Below the pieces are notes generated by a model. That model was not told where the DNA came from. It ran no database searches and saw only the letters and a program-made list of their open reading frames with translations. This document shows, piece after piece, positions 1 through 13,439 of a stretch of DNA of 64,000 nucleotides (positions are counted from its first letter, which is position 1; each line of letters opens with the position of its first letter). The translations under genes and the position numbers were made by a program. Location: contig WHUZ01000113.1 of assembly GCA_015179045.1 (NCBI GenBank), positions 1 to 64,000 on the forward strand, read 5' to 3'. Source of the stretch: Kalaharituber pfeilii (Eukaryota; Ascomycota; Pezizomycetes; Pezizales; Pezizaceae).

Positions 1-1141
1 GCACATAGTGTTGACGTTGCCCTTGGAAATCTCGTTGTGGTTGGGGATCCAAATGCGCGGCATTCGGCAGATACAAGTAAGAGATTTCTCAAAAATGGCA
101 GTCAGCTGGAGCTTCAAGCATTCGAGGCAGTGGTTTTCATCCTAGGATGATGAGATTTCTAGAGCAGCGTTTTCAGGCTAGAGGATGATGTATATTATTC
201 AACTTCTTTGTGTGTGCCTGGAGTAGTCACGTTTATGTTGGGCAATCACATCAATGCGGGATTTATTCACAGCTTGCTTTTTCTATTACTTTGTTACTTC
301 TCCATTTGTTACAACTGCTGATATTTTTTTGCTTTTTTTTGTGCCCCGTTTCTCCGCTTTGTCGTGTCACAACCCCGCTCTGGAGCTGGGCATATCCAAA
401 TGTAGCTAGCATTTCCGTTACCCCAAGCAAGAAAGCAGAACCTTTCCCCACCTTCTATTGCTATCTTAGCCCTATCAAGTTTTGGAGTCATACATAAGTG
501 ATAGTATGGAAAGTTTCAGCAGCATATTTCCCTATGATAGCAGAAAGTGTACCCACGTTTGCCTGCTTTGTTTCCACTGGTACCGACAACAACACCTGCT
601 GCCGGGGAGTATTTTGATACTGTGCTGGGTAGGCAGTTGCCAAAGGTGAATCTCCATCCTTTTCTACAGAGGGTATGCCCCTGCTTCGAAAGAATTTGCT
701 TCATCCATTACAGATGGCATCGTTCAACAATCGTACACCCTGAGGGTGAGCAGTAGGACGATGGGACATGATCGATTTTGTAAAACTACTATTCTATGTC
801 GGCCTGGGGTAGAACTTTCTCATAAAACCAACCTTGCGATGGAGAATGAGAGAAGAACTAGATTTCCCACAATCTGCAAAGGGGCTTTCGGTGCAAACAC
901 CCTTAGTGGCCAATGCGGTGAATCAGTTTCACATATACAAGAATTTTTCTGAAAGGGAAAGCACTAAAAGAAATCTGGAAAATTTAACAGGGATACACCG
1001 TAGCCTCGTGTAGCTGAACCTGCCCCGAAAATGCAGAGTCCAGGTGATCAGTATGAACAACCGATGACCGTTGATAGAATTTTATGCTGCATGTATGCAA
1101 CTTGCGATAATTATAGGAACAGTGTCCAATTACACCTGAAG
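1..1141. other. No gene recognised
   Basis: Short open frames exist on both strands, but none carries a recognisable domain, good start context or intron structure. I see nothing I can support here. Confidence 0.5.
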
Positions 1142-1143
1142 TA

Positions 1144-1223
1144 CTAGCTAGTAAAATATGTATTCGGACATAGCGTATAATGTGCATTAGTACCCCTGTC
1201 CGAATACATATTTTACTGGCTAG
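1144..1223. mobile_element. 80-bp palindromic miniature element (TA target, CTAGC ends)
   Basis: The element is almost entirely two inverted arms. The left arm runs from CTAGCTAGTAAAATATG to TTCGGACA and the right arm is its near-perfect complement ending ACTGGCTAG. A short asymmetric centre (GCGTATAATGTGCATTAGTACCCC) separates them. TA dinucleotides flank both ends, as expected for a Tc1/mariner-type target duplication. The same arm sequence recurs at 30562, 49971, 51329 and 62658, so this is a minimal member of that family. Confidence 0.8.
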
Positions 1224-1225
1224 TA

Positions 1226-2251
1226 GGGTTCAACAAGCCACTGAAATTGGCCACCGTAAGTGCAGAATGAAGTTTTACAGCATGCCAATAGGGGGGGGCA
1301 ACAATACACGGACACAATTCCTTATGTTATTGAGGCTCACTTCATTGCTTAGCAGCTTTGTGATGCAGTTCATGTCTCCCGCTGCGGTCGTGCATGTAAG
1401 TGAGCTCAATTTTTTCATAGGGTAAGTGAACAAGCTGCCCTGGCTTAGCTCACTTTGCTCCAACTAGTGGAAGCTGCTTTGCAAACCGGGGGATAAGCGG
1501 CAGTTTTTACCTCAAAGTAGGAAATGGAATTATTAGAAAAATGAGAATGTCCCAATTATGGTTATTGATACATTGAGGTTTTCCTATACAATTATTTTAG
1601 TCCTATTATTTCTGCTTCAAGCAAGAGTAGAGAAAGGTGTTCCGAGCAGCGTTCAGATGCATTTGTGCATTCAAAGCAGGCTTTCTAATGATCAAGTCTT
1701 GAGACATACAGGGTTGTGGCGGATGTTTTACCTGAGTCTGTTGCTTACTGACAGTGGCGAGAAGGAATACTGGGTTACCCCCGCTAAATATCCCTGCGCA
1801 GTGCGTTAAGCCCCCAGGTGGGGCCTTTTGTCCCAACACACACTCAAAGAAAATAGCTGGAAGGTACCTTGCATAAGTTGACCTCAGGCTGGAAACAAAA
1901 ATCCTTCCAATGTAGGGACAGCCCGCTCTTTGTATAACGGCCCTGCTAGGGAATACAACAATAATGTAGCATTTATCGATGTTATTTGGGCAGTGCAATA
2001 AGTCATTCAGGAACTGTGCATTCAAAAGGGAATATATTTAGTGGGCTGTACTCGAGTACATCTAGCTGGACTGCGTATCATAGATTGGAAGTACTTTAAT
2101 GTCGCTTCTGCACCATCCAAAAGAAAGGTGCAAGGGCTGACAGATCTAAATTTTGCTAACCCATCTCGGAGCTTCCCCGAATGAGCTGATTGGATTGTAC
2201 TCGAGTACTCAGTACAGCTGGGTAGTGACAAGCTAAACTCAAACCTTGCTC
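1226..2251. other. No gene recognised
   Basis: A 139-codon minus-strand frame (2025-1606) is the longest open stretch, but it has no recognisable domain and is probably chance. Confidence 0.4.
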
Positions 2252-2265
2252 AATTGATCCCGAAG

Positions 2266-2303
2266 ACCCTGCCATGGCGAACAGCTGCAAGCGGGGTTAC
2301 GTG

Positions 2304-2345
<42 letters not shown>
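2266..2345 (+). mobile_element. Micro-retroposon, family A
   Basis: A body of about 38 nt (ACCCTGCCATGG to GGGGTTACGTG) is followed by about 43 A. ATTGATCCCGAAG is repeated exactly on both sides (left copy ending at 2265, right copy 2346-2358), which is the target-site duplication of a target-primed insertion. The body can fold with CCCTGC pairing to GCGGGG (one U-G) and a small inner stem. Confidence 0.88.
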
Positions 2346-2351
<6 letters not shown>

Positions 2352-2358
2352 CCCGAAG

Positions 2359-5300
2359 GCGGCGTCGCTAAGTCCAGTTTGTGGGCTGCAAACCATTGCC
2401 AACTTCATATGCATGCAGGAAACTTTGCTTCGACCCCTCACTCGATGGAGAGGCTGGAAGAATTCGGAAGAATACTATCTCTTGGCACGACACTATTGGA
2501 CGATGTAAGGTCGGCACTCTGCTGCAGATGTACCAAGGATCTCTAGAGGTGTGGCAATGCTGGTAGGATTTCTTTTTTTGGGGGGTAACATAGCCCCACA
2601 TACAGGTTACCGGTCTATGGAAAGGAATGTGGTGGGATCGATACTGATGTGGAAAATGAACAGCTTCAGCATAGAAACGGTATAACGAACAAGCAGCTGG
2701 TGAACCAATAGAAAAAACTAATGGAGAACTGGGCTCCTAAGAAGGCTCCGTAAGTCATACATTGTTCCAAGCGAAGCAGCCCTCAATTGCTCCCTTATTC
2801 AACACGATCGCACCCATACATTCACAGAGTATGGGCTCGTGTCTTGCGAATAGAATGATGTTCGAGTTTCTGCAGTTTGTGAACGCCCTTACATGTACAA
2901 TACAGTTATACACATGAGCGAGGGCTGAGGAACGAAAGGAAGTGCTACTTGCTTGCTTTTGTATCATATCTATTATTATATTATGAACTCTTCCCACAAA
3001 CCTATAATATGTCCATATTAATTCATCTAATGCTCCAATGCACGAACTGTTATGCTTCCAGATTGGGAACGTGGCAATTCCAGTTGGTAAATTCGGAGGC
3101 TGGAAACGTCCCAGCTTACTGCCTCCTGCTGTAACCTTTCGTTCAAACATCGGTTGTCTTCTTCATAATAAAGGCGGCATGATACCCGAGGCTCTCCCTA
3201 CATTTGTTGCCACATGAATTTGTGCAACGATCCTCAAACGATGGCCTACACTTCGTCATACGTACAGACTTGAACTTGTATACCAGCGTATATGCAGCGA
3301 GGCAACAAATTTCATAAGGAAACTCATAATGCCCCAATGGTTGGTTTCAATGGGATCATAATTTGGATAGGCCTGCAAGCCCCAACCTATGTACCGGGAT
3401 ACATAGCTAGATGGTGTGCAGCTTGCTTCTTGACAGGGTATTCTGTCAGAAGATTCACCGACAGTAGGGCGTGATGAATTCATGGCATTCGGAATAACTG
3501 TCTTTGGGTGAAAGCTCCGGCTCTAGCAGGCGAAGCGCCGGGAAGCCGTTATTGTTGCCAAGTAATCCCAATTCGACGCAGACCATGATTCCTCAGGATA
3601 TCATGTAGCTCTGTGATAAAGAGCTGAAAAGGACCCGGTTATAAGTTCTCAGCTCTACAGGACTTCAATGCAGTTACCAACAAAGAACTAGGGCAATAAT
3701 GACGCGGTTTTAAGGTAAACATGGCGGCGATGTCGGAGATGCAACGGTAGCAAGCTCACTGAAAACCTTCCATTGGATTCTGAGCTCGCTAAGATGTCGA
3801 CAGCGGCGATGTTGAACTCTGACACGGCGATATTGGACGCTCGTGGTATCAAGTTTGAAAGCCGCCTGTGATATATGCACTAACATTGAATTAGATTACC
3901 CGAGATCGAAACGGCGATCCTCGCCAAGGGGATTTTCAGTTCATTGTGGAGTCAGGAATGGAAATTTGAAACCCACGTGATGTCATGAAGATCATGGCCG
4001 CATCTGATAGGCTGGACAGTACGATTTGTAGCGCAGGGTTGATGATGCAGACTGAGATGCAGCACAAAATTCATGATGTTGTGGAATCGGGATAGTTACA
4101 GTAACGGTAATGTATGCACACAAGACATCTACGTAGGTACGAGCGCTACGCTCAAATCATGGTGGGGTCGCTCCCCTGGCGATGTTGTTCTCAGAGCTAT
4201 AGCCATGACCATGACTGGCCAGGAACATCAATTGACGTTGCCTCATACGCCGCCTTTGGTCCTCGTATCACTACTTATGTAGAATAAAAAAAATACTTCT
4301 TTTTTCACTTGAAGATGCAAGCCAGCTATAAGTAGAAAAAAAGCAAAAAAGAAATGTTACAAGTGGCGGTCTCAAAGTATTGATTAGAGCCGCGTTGTGG
4401 TGTACGAACACTTGGATTAAGGGCATATTTTAAATTCCTACTACTCGACATACACATTTTATATGAGATTTTACTACACCCTTTCGTTGAGCTGTTGTGA
4501 ATAGGACAGCGTTTGATTCCTTCAGGTACTACCTAACCGCGAACTCTTACAGAATCTAGATAGAATATTGTTTACAAACAAGGAGCAACACTACGGTGAG
4601 CCAACCATGAACCTCGATTGGTGAGGCATGGGTCCAGGATGGTGTCTGCTTTAAAACGCTGAAGACGTCCTCCCTGAGTGTTGAGAATCCACCACCTTAG
4701 CCCCCAAAACCTGAGCGCACAAGTATGTAACTGGATACGAAATGGCTTGAGACCGAGAATTGATACACATGTCGAGCCCGAAGCTAGTTAGTGATTAGTT
4801 TATTCCCCAACGAAAGAGTACCTCCAGCCATGATCTCATGCGATGAATGCGAGTGGGTATTGAGTGAAACATGCATTGGCACCACGCTCGAGACCTTTCT
4901 TTTACGCGTGTTCAAAGCTCTGTTTTCAGAATTTCTCTCGTTGCTTTTTTCGGTTGTGAGAGTCGGCGCAATGAATTCATGCTATGGGATTTCCTACTGG
5001 TGAGCATGCTTAGTTCTGTGCCGCAAGAATCCAAAATGAAATAAATGGAATAAAAAAACAACAACGGTACAATAATCTCATAAAATGGGCACTAACAGTC
5101 GTCAAGCTCTCTGCCACAAATGCTGGAGTGCCATCCTATCCAACGTGACATGGGCTTGTGCAAAGCATGTACGATTTTTCAGTCAGGACGAAGAAGGCCG
5201 AGGTAAGGAGGGTAAGACCACCCAAACAAGGCCCCAGGTTGTGCCCCAGTTCCAATACCCCCTGCACTTGCGGGGTCGAGCAATTTCTCGCACGGCATAG

Positions 5301-5790
5301 CTGAGCTAGCTACTGTACCACCACATCGACCCTTGCACCTCTCTGCAGCATAGTGCATCGTATCGAAAAGGCCTTGGTGCACCCACGAGGGACAGGGATA
5401 TTCAATTCACCTAAGCCAGCGGTTGGCCGGAACATCCCCCAATTTGTACTCCCTTAACCATAGAGTCCTTCAAATATATATCTGCGTGACACTTTTCCGT
5501 GAATAGTCCAGATTCAGAGAAACGAGCTGCATCTACCATCCCCGCCATATCAATCCGTGCATAGTGAATCTGACGCGCCTGCGAGTCTAAAGCCTATTTA
5601 TCTATGCTAAGTGTCGCTGAAAAGATCTTTTAACTCACCTCCTCTTAGTCCGGAGCTACTTCTGTGCCATTCCGAGTCAATTCCTCTCTGCTTTATTGAC
5701 CGCACTTCTTCAATACATCGTGTTGCTTGGGTTTACATCGGAAACGACCAAACCTAGCTACAATCAGGACAGCAGCCACCCTTGTTCAAC
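2359..5790. other. Gene-poor upstream region of the Zn2Cys6 gene
   Basis: No coding region can be supported. The last several hundred bases before 5791 presumably hold the promoter and leader of the transcription factor gene, but I see no distinct TATA or known operator. Confidence 0.4.
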
Positions 5791-8700
5791 ATGCCGAATA
5801 CACGGGCTTGCGATTGCTGTAGCCGTCGGAAGGTCCGCTGCGATAGGCAGCAGCCATGCCAAAACTGCCAAAAATCGGAGCTCCTCTGTTCCTACAACCA
5901 ACCGCCAAAGAAACGAGGGCCAAAAGGACCGACCAAGATCATCCAGGAGTTGAGGTTGAAGCAAGCGCAGGAACGCATGCTCGGAGCTGCGAAATTCCAC
6001 ACTTCAAGCGAGAATCGAAGCTTTTCACCTTCTGATGGACCACAATTTTACACACCTGATGGCTTCACTCGCATGGACTGTGACGAGGACAGCGTATCCC
6101 CTACATCGATACCATCCCCAGTGCCATGCTCTCCATGTGGCGGATTCACATATGAGCGACGAGGCGCACAATACTTTCCAGATCCTATCACCGGTGCTCT
6201 TGCGCATCCGAACCCCATCTTCAAGCCTCATCGTGTCCTGACGCGCGATTTTGCCGATAGTTGTTCCGTCATCTTCTTCCAGAATCTATATCCCATTATG
6301 CCAATATTCGATCGTTCTCGCTTCCGTTCGCAGTATCTTGCCGAATTCCACACCTCGCCACAATTGTATGCCGTAGTGGCATCTATGTGCGCGCTGACTA
6401 TGATCCAGCTTTGTGCTGTCTCAGAGGATGCTGGAGAGAGCTGGGAACCTCCAAAGACACTCGGTCTTAAAATACCTCGTGAAGATATGGAGAAACTCTG
6501 CAAAACGCTCATGGACGAGACATTGAGGTCCAGGAGGTTTTTCGAATACATTGCGAAGCCGGATCTTGATACCGTTATTACCTCGTTTTTCCTCTTCTGC
6601 TGCTATGGCAATCTGGAGAAGCATGATCACGCCTGGTATTACCTACGAGAAAGTATTAGCTTTGCCCAGTGTATGGGACTGGATGATGAAGGCACGTATT
6701 GGAAGGCGAGCATGAAAGCCCGTACAGCAACCGGCCGCGATGTAAATAGGACCTTGAGGGAGTGTAAGAGATGGCGAAAAATGTTCTGGCTCTTGTTTAT
6801 TACCGAACGGTGAGTACTCAGGATCGTATACAGACTACTCTATAAAGTGATCAGGATTCTGACGCGGAGGGACAGCGCATACGCCATTCAACGCCATCAT
6901 CCCCTCACACTTCGCACAACTATTGATCTTCCAGAGATACCGAAACGAGCGTTACGGGGCGCATCCAGGTCCCCTAGCAGTTCCCCAGAGCGTGATGAGC
7001 CCTTCTCTGGTTCCCCTGCTGCCTCTCCAACCTCCAGCGACTCCGCCGACCAGGACGCAGAGCTTAGCGTTGAGGACGAGGCTGTGCTTTCAAACTTTGT
7101 CACTCTAGCAACTCTCTTCCAGAACATGGATGACAAGTTCGTTAGCCTCTGGAATCAGTTTTCAGATATCTCTGAACTCGTTGAACCATCTGGAGATATT
7201 GACCCGAGCGTCGATGAGGTACCACAAATCCTCATGGATAAATTAACGTTTTCCAGTAGTTGGGTTGAGGAGCTTCACCGGCAGTTGGAGACCATTGGCG
7301 CTCGCGCTATGGCTGCCAACAAAGAATATGAAGAGGAGGCACAAGAAAGCGAGGACAATCTCGGCATACAAATGCCATACCATTTCAATCAATTTGATGC
7401 CCCTGCCCGAGTAGACGAGTCCCAACCATTTTGTGCCTCCCCCTACACTTCTGCCCCCAGCAAACCAGCATCAACAAGCAGCACTTCTAGCACCTCGTCC
7501 TTCATTCCAATTCAGAAAGCAGATATCCTTGTCTCACGGCAGTGGTTACACCTCATCATTTGGCGCCTCAGTGTGTTCAAGATTGGCCGACTACGTATGA
7601 AGAACCGCAACAAGGCACGTCCAAGAACAAATTCGGTGGCATGCCGAGACGATCCTGAGGACGATGTGCACGGTCTCACTTTTCCAGTGAAGGTTGCTAA
7701 GGACGTTCTAGAGATAACCGCGAAACTTAGCGTTGAGGCTTTAGAGGCACACGGTATTGGTATGCAGGAAAAGCTGTTCGACATTGGCTGCTCGCTCGCA
7801 AGGGTTATCAGAGGTGTTCGAGGAAATGGGAGTCAAGTTCGAGCTGCGGTGCCAAAAACATCCTTTGAGGTCACGAGGACTCAATATCTCCACGAGATTG
7901 TTAAAGTTCTATCTGAGCTTCGAGGTGGGAAAAGTCGATTCTTCCAAGATATTCTGCGGGAGGTGAATGGTGTTCTCCACTTGAACAGTCCGCTGGACAA
8001 CGGGCGAGGCTTGATTGCTTCGTTCGCAGGCCAATACCAACTTGAATGGACAACTGATACTACAACTGACAGCAGGATTATCACTGAGCTGGACTCGAAT
8101 GGAGACCAAAATGGCGAGTCCACAGAGGTCACCCAAATATCCCGTTCCGCCAATGCAAGTTCTCAGTGTTATGGCCATTCTCATCTACAAGGCGGCGAGG
8201 AGGTACCTGTGATGTCCATTACCAGGGAAAATGACCAAATGGACTACGCGACGAGCAACTACAACCACGTTAACGTTCCATTTGGTTCCTACACCTTTGA
8301 GGGTACTATGTCAAGCGGGCATAATCTGAGTTTCCTGCCTAGTGTACAAGCGCAACCTATGGACCTATACAGTTCTAGCTACCACGGTGCACAAGTGCAA
8401 CAGCCCTACGACGTGTTCTCGCCACAACTCACCCCAGTGGGCTCCCTCCAGACGCCGCAGCCGATAGGGTCACCTTCAGATCCTACCTTCCAGAACCATG
8501 GGTTTGAATGTGCTAACAACCCACCTCGCTCGACTGGATACTACGCAACCGACTCAGCGGCAAGCAGCACGATCCCGACAACACGCAACAGCAATGTCTC
8601 GACTAGGCGGAACTCGCTCTCCAATGCTCCAGCAGTGCCAGCATCCGCGACTGCGCCGGAGCTAGTGTTCTCAGATATGCCCTCTAGTCAGTACTTGCAA

Positions 8701-8829
8701 GCGAACGCGTACCTATACGAGACAGTGAGTTTCCCGGACGGAGTGAAAATGGGGGAAATTAACCAGGAGCAGGAACTACGGCTCATAAATTATGCCGGCG
8801 ATGATTGGAGGTCGTATGCTGGGATGTAA
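5791..8829 (+). CDS. Zn2Cys6 (Gal4-type) fungal transcription factor
   Basis: This is a sequence-specific nuclear DNA-binding regulator. Two exons (5791-6809 and 6855-8829) flank a 45-nt intron with GTGAGT at 6810 and CAG ending at 6854. Splicing joins TER to ILTRRD in frame and gives 997 residues. Residues 7-33 hold the six-cysteine cluster C-x2-C-x6-C-x5-C-x2-C-x6-C, followed by a basic linker (PPKKRGPKGP). The middle region (about residues 150-380) resembles the fungal-specific transcription factor domain, including FWLLFITER and PLTLR segments. The C-terminal third is rich in Ser, Thr, Pro and Gln, as in activation regions. The start is the ATG directly before the cluster; the open frame upstream begins only at a TTG. 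The layout resembles sugar/starch regulators of the AmyR/MalR kind, but the target pathway is inference. No linked pathway genes lie nearby. Confidence 0.93.
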
Positions 8830-11686
8830 AAGTTGACGGTAAAGGAAATGGGATTGTGTTAGCTTACTAGGGACAAAGTTACACGAAAATTGGATGGCGC
8901 CCTAGTGGAATCATTGTGAGGCCTGATGGACGGGCTGGATAATTAGAGGTTCAAATGGAATTGACATTGGATGCAAGTAGGATACGGCATGGATTGGCCT
9001 ACTCCGGGCCTATGCAGTTAGGTATAACGTTTTCTTCATGTTTGTTTAAGGTTGGGACAAGGGCACGGTGCTATCAGGATTGATCGACTGGTTTTCTGGT
9101 TTTGTCTTTTCTTTTTCTGTTTTGATTTTCCTGTCTCTGGGGTTATTGGGCTGGTTCAATCGTCGCGTTCTGACTTGTAGAAAATTACTTGATTCATGTA
9201 CATAGATGATAAAATTCTGGCTATAATTTCTAATTTGAAGAACTTTCATGCTGCTTGCTCCTGATGGTCTTGAGGAGAAAGCTCCGACATCCATAGGCAG
9301 CCCATTGATATCATGGGCGGGGATCTGCATCATTTGGGGGAGCCATCACGACTGTAATGTATGTAAGGTTTCCCTGGGACTAGATTTCCGATGTGCTGTC
9401 ATTATCACTAGGTGTTTGCTCCGCTAGGCACGTAGGTTTGAGACAACCACAAACAGGGAGCCATAGAGGACTGACTATTTCAAGACCTGCCTCAAACGAA
9501 GCCAGGAGGCGGACACTGTATTGGAAGTAGTATTGTTTTGGATCTGCAGCTGCAGTGGCAATCCTTCCTGGTACGCAACGTCACATTGACTTCGTCTTGC
9601 ACCAGGCTGTGGCGTTGTGATCATGCCCTGATTAATTTGATCTGGTTCACAAGCTGTCAATCGCACGCAGGTGGTCTCGACCCCGATTTGACAATATGGA
9701 TCATCTGCATGATCGGTGCGGATGTTGAGGGTAAGCCATGGAAAAGCAAAGGCCGATTACAGAGCTAGCTGCATGCTTAGACCAGCGGGTAACGGAAATG
9801 TGGACGAAGCTGCATCAACAGGGATACACTACCTTTGTCTGTGTAGGTAACTTCCGCCGTTTTGATAAGTGTTGTCTTCCAATTGCGGTTGGACTTAGAT
9901 CTAGATATCTGTGCTACCTGAGAGAATGGCGATGTTACCGTAGGAAAGCAAGATATCAGCTAGAAGGCTAGAAATGCAAGCCGGAAGGGCATGTCAATTG
10001 TGCTAACCATGACTGTTGCTACTCTCAGGATGCGCTCTGAACCGTTGAAATTTAGCTTTAGGCAAGTGGAATCCATAGAGGTCTAAGACTTGCAGAGAGT
10101 CTGTATACTTAGGAAGTACCGTACAAGCATTCCAGCTGGATTTCTTATTCCCTGCCCCGGAGTCCTTTGGATGCATACTTTGCGAAAGGGGGGGAAATGC
10201 TTCCTCTAGTGACCTATGCCACGCAGTAGGCGGACACGTGTGCGGAGACTACACACATGCTAAGCCAAACAGATTGTCGCAGATGTGCTGCCCCTTATCA
10301 TATCATACAGCTCAGGGGTGTCCGCGAAGACGTGTATTATGAAGCTCTGCAACGTTATTCAGCAGGGCTTAGACACAAGCTTGCTTATCGGACTGGCTCA
10401 CAAACTGGACGGGGATGCTGGCGCCTTTCGAAGGTTGGCGGAGTTTAACGAAGCTAGCTTTGTAATACGCTAAACATTGTAGAGTAAGAGGGCAGCCACA
10501 CACACGATACGTTCGTCTAGGCCGTATTGCGCTACAGTCTTATACATAGCTACCATCTCATATAAGGACACTCGCTATTACGCAGTGCCGTAACAGCACA
10601 TGTACTACCCATACCCGTACTATCTCTCCTTATTACGAAACCATATGCATGGCGTCAATGTGGCAAACGAACCAGTCACCTCGGCAAGATGCGTATCCTT
10701 TAGACAGTGCTTATTACTCGTCAAATCTGACGATATCAGAGACCGCCCCGGGATCTTGCTTGCATTACACATTGATCGCATGAAAAATAACCGATGAGGA
10801 ACCTCTACGATTCCTTGGGTGACCGGATGCCTGTCAGCAACATTAACGGTACGCGCGAATTGTACATACACAATAGTAGAAACTGGGTCAAAGGGGATCG
10901 GGATCTCCCTTAAGCTATGTTCCGGGCCCTTTTTCTCCCATCCGAGGTCCCGTATTCTTGATGGTTCATATAATTGAATACACACCACCCGTTAGTATTA
11001 CAGGATTTTCGCTGCCCAAAGTAATTCTAGATTCTTCTAGAGACGTTATTTAATGAGAAAGGCCTAAGAACAACGCTAAGATAACTGTTTCCTTCTAGCA
11101 AGAGTTCTCTTCACTGCTTTGATGTGGCTCTTCCCCACGTCGTTAGTAATCACTTATAGAGTATAGCTACCAGTCACTTTCTGAATCAATATCTATGGTA
11201 TCTTCTTGTCGGGAACTGAGAAATTTGATTTTCTCTGTCCTCAAATTCTTGAAAGTGAGTGGGTTAACTCCATTGCCTTCGGAGATATTCTCCGAGCTTT
11301 GTTCAGGGGAGACGACAACGTGAACTGGATGTGCACAAAAGTTTAACCATCCCAGGCAGGACCTGCACAGTTACGCAACCGGTGGCTGCAATAGCCTCCC
11401 TCGCTTCATTTAGGTGAATATGTATACATAACCCTGTCACTCCGTATTTTGGAGTACAAGTTCTGGTGACAATAGGGGAACAATCTGCGCTGCAGTCTTC
11501 CATATCACCGCACTGACGTAGGTACAACCTATGAGATACTAATGATATGCTAAGAATCATCATATCATGCCAGCACCCCCAGTGTAGTTGCTGCACATAT
11601 TCGTTCGCCCCTACTGTTTAGTTCAGCAGCGCAAGCAAACTGTGTGCAACTATTTGTTTCAATCATTGTTTCACCAAGGGTCAGCA
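8830..11686. other. No gene recognised downstream of the transcription factor
   Basis: The first few hundred bases are presumably 3' UTR. The 122-codon minus frame at 10988-10620 has no domain I can name. Nothing else is supportable. Confidence 0.4.
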
Positions 11687-11696
11687 TACCAAACGT

Positions 11697-11747
11697 GGCC
11701 CTATCACCGTGAATAGCTGCGAGTGGGGTAATGTGATTTTTTTTTTG

Positions 11748-11783
<36 letters not shown>
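11697..11783 (+). mobile_element. Micro-retroposon, family A (diverged)
   Basis: A diverged family-A body (CCCTATCACCGTGAATAGC to GGGGTAATGTGA) ends in a T run and then about 30 A. TACCAAACGT (11687-11696) and TACCAAATGT (11784-11793) form a target-site duplication with one mismatch, consistent with an older insertion. Confidence 0.72.
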
Positions 11784-11784
<1 letters not shown>

Positions 11785-11927
11785 ACCAAATGTAAATGTA
11801 GTCTTGTTTGAGTAATAAAATCCTTGAGCGTTGCGTTTTGTTAAGGTTTAGTTGTCAATGGCAAGGTTTCATTGCCAGATGGAGTAGAAACAAGTTGAGA
11901 GTGTCTCGGCCCCCACATTGGCGCAAA

Positions 11928-12087
11928 CTGTGGAGGCGCCGCCTTGCGCATGTCAACGGCAAAGAACTGCGGTAGAGGCTGGGGTTACCTAAGAACTTGT
12001 AAGCTGCAAATTGTGGAGGCGACCGCCTTACGCATGTCAACGGCGAATAATTGCAGTAGATACCGGGTTACCTATGATCTTGTTGGC
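11928..12087. repeat. Two-copy tandem repeat, about 75-bp unit
   Basis: Two adjacent units share GTGGAGGCG, CGCATGTCAACGGC and GGGTTACCTA in the same order with several substitutions. No coding function is visible. Confidence 0.7.
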
Positions 12088-13439
12088 TACCGTAATTTGT
12101 TTGTGAAAATCCGATGTCTATGCATAGTGTAGGATCTCCAAACTACTTAATATACTACGGAATCCTTACCCTACTTGGCTAACCTAGCGACGGCGCCAAG
12201 CACTAGTAAGATTTAAAGTTCTAGTGGAACGGCCTCAGATGTGCACTCGATCCTTTTTTTGTTTGATGCTAGACATGTGGCATTTAATGAAACAAGCAAT
12301 GTTGAGCCATTTGGCCCACGTTGGTTACTAGTCGAAATGCGACATTAACGTAGTCCCGTGTCCTACCTAGACTACATCTACCAAATATTTTCTTGAAGTA
12401 ATTTCGCCTGCCTGAATCGAGCCTAGGCATCTTGCATCATGGAGCAGTACCTTTTTCTTTTCTTCTGTTACTAGTCAAATAACGCCACATAGAGGCTGCC
12501 AGCTTACGGCAGACCATGGGAGTCCTTATCGACTCAGGCATTCACCAGACAACCGAAATTCATTATGTCAGCCTTTCTGTGAACAAGCGTTTGCCCCTCG
12601 CGTAGGTAGGTGAAAATAATAAAATACAACAATCACGTGCGCACCATAGCAGCTGGGCATGAGAAGGGCGAGGCTATAGCTGCGAGTTGTCTGGGTTTAA
12701 TATACCTCTTAACCACATGTTACGATTTTTACGACGACAAGTTTCCTATGAATTGACGTTTTTCTGGGGAAGTCACTAACAACAGGACCCAAATTTGGGC
12801 ATCTGCAGTTGTTGCATAGTCAGAAGAATATGTAGGTTATGGTCTGGGTTTCCCAGGCGATAGGGACATTGTAATTCGGTTCTAATTTTCTTCGACTGCA
12901 AAAGCTCTGGGGAAAGCAGATACTCTCTGTACGCACACTGACCGCCTAGGCCCGGCCCAGGGTCCGAGATGGCCATGGGTGCGAAGCGAAGTGTTGATGG
13001 ATAATTAGTTTCTACCCTACGACGTCTGGTAATTTTCTAAAAGATTACATTCGCTGTGAACGCACCGGCTAGTTGGTAGGCTGCATGCAGATTATCAGGG
13101 TCTACCCGCGAAGGTCACATCCACCCATATTGACCTGTAAAGCTGTTAGTGATTATTCGGCCTGATCAACCGATAGCTACAGTCTGGCAATGAAAAATGG
13201 GTTGGGCACGGATGTTTATCACAAGAATGCCAGAGCGGCGAGACAATGCCTCAGGCACGGATCGGAGTTTTCGGAGAAACAGAAACACCTTGGAGAGACC
13301 GGAGTTAGAAGGGAAAGTTATGGCCGCACCGGAGCTATGGAGATAGCTATAGCCACACTGGAGCTATGGGGATGGAGTTATGTGACTTCCGAAGCTGTTG
13401 GAGATCTCACATGTCAAACTAGCGTAGATACTTGATAGC
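12088..13439. other. No gene recognised
   Basis: There are no supportable genes. Around 13310-13400 short GGAGCTATGG-like motifs recur three times, which is minor local repetition. Confidence 0.4.

Noticed and set aside
1606..2025. 139-codon minus-strand frame
   Set aside because: No recognisable domain, no plausible promoter or start context, and it lies in a gene-poor transposon region.
2274..2546. Plus-strand frame with a long poly-Lys run, and a poly-Phe frame opposite
   Set aside because: Both arise from the poly(A) tail of a micro-retroposon that has clear target-site duplications.
10620..10988. 122-codon minus-strand frame
   Set aside because: No domain recognised and composition not convincingly coding.
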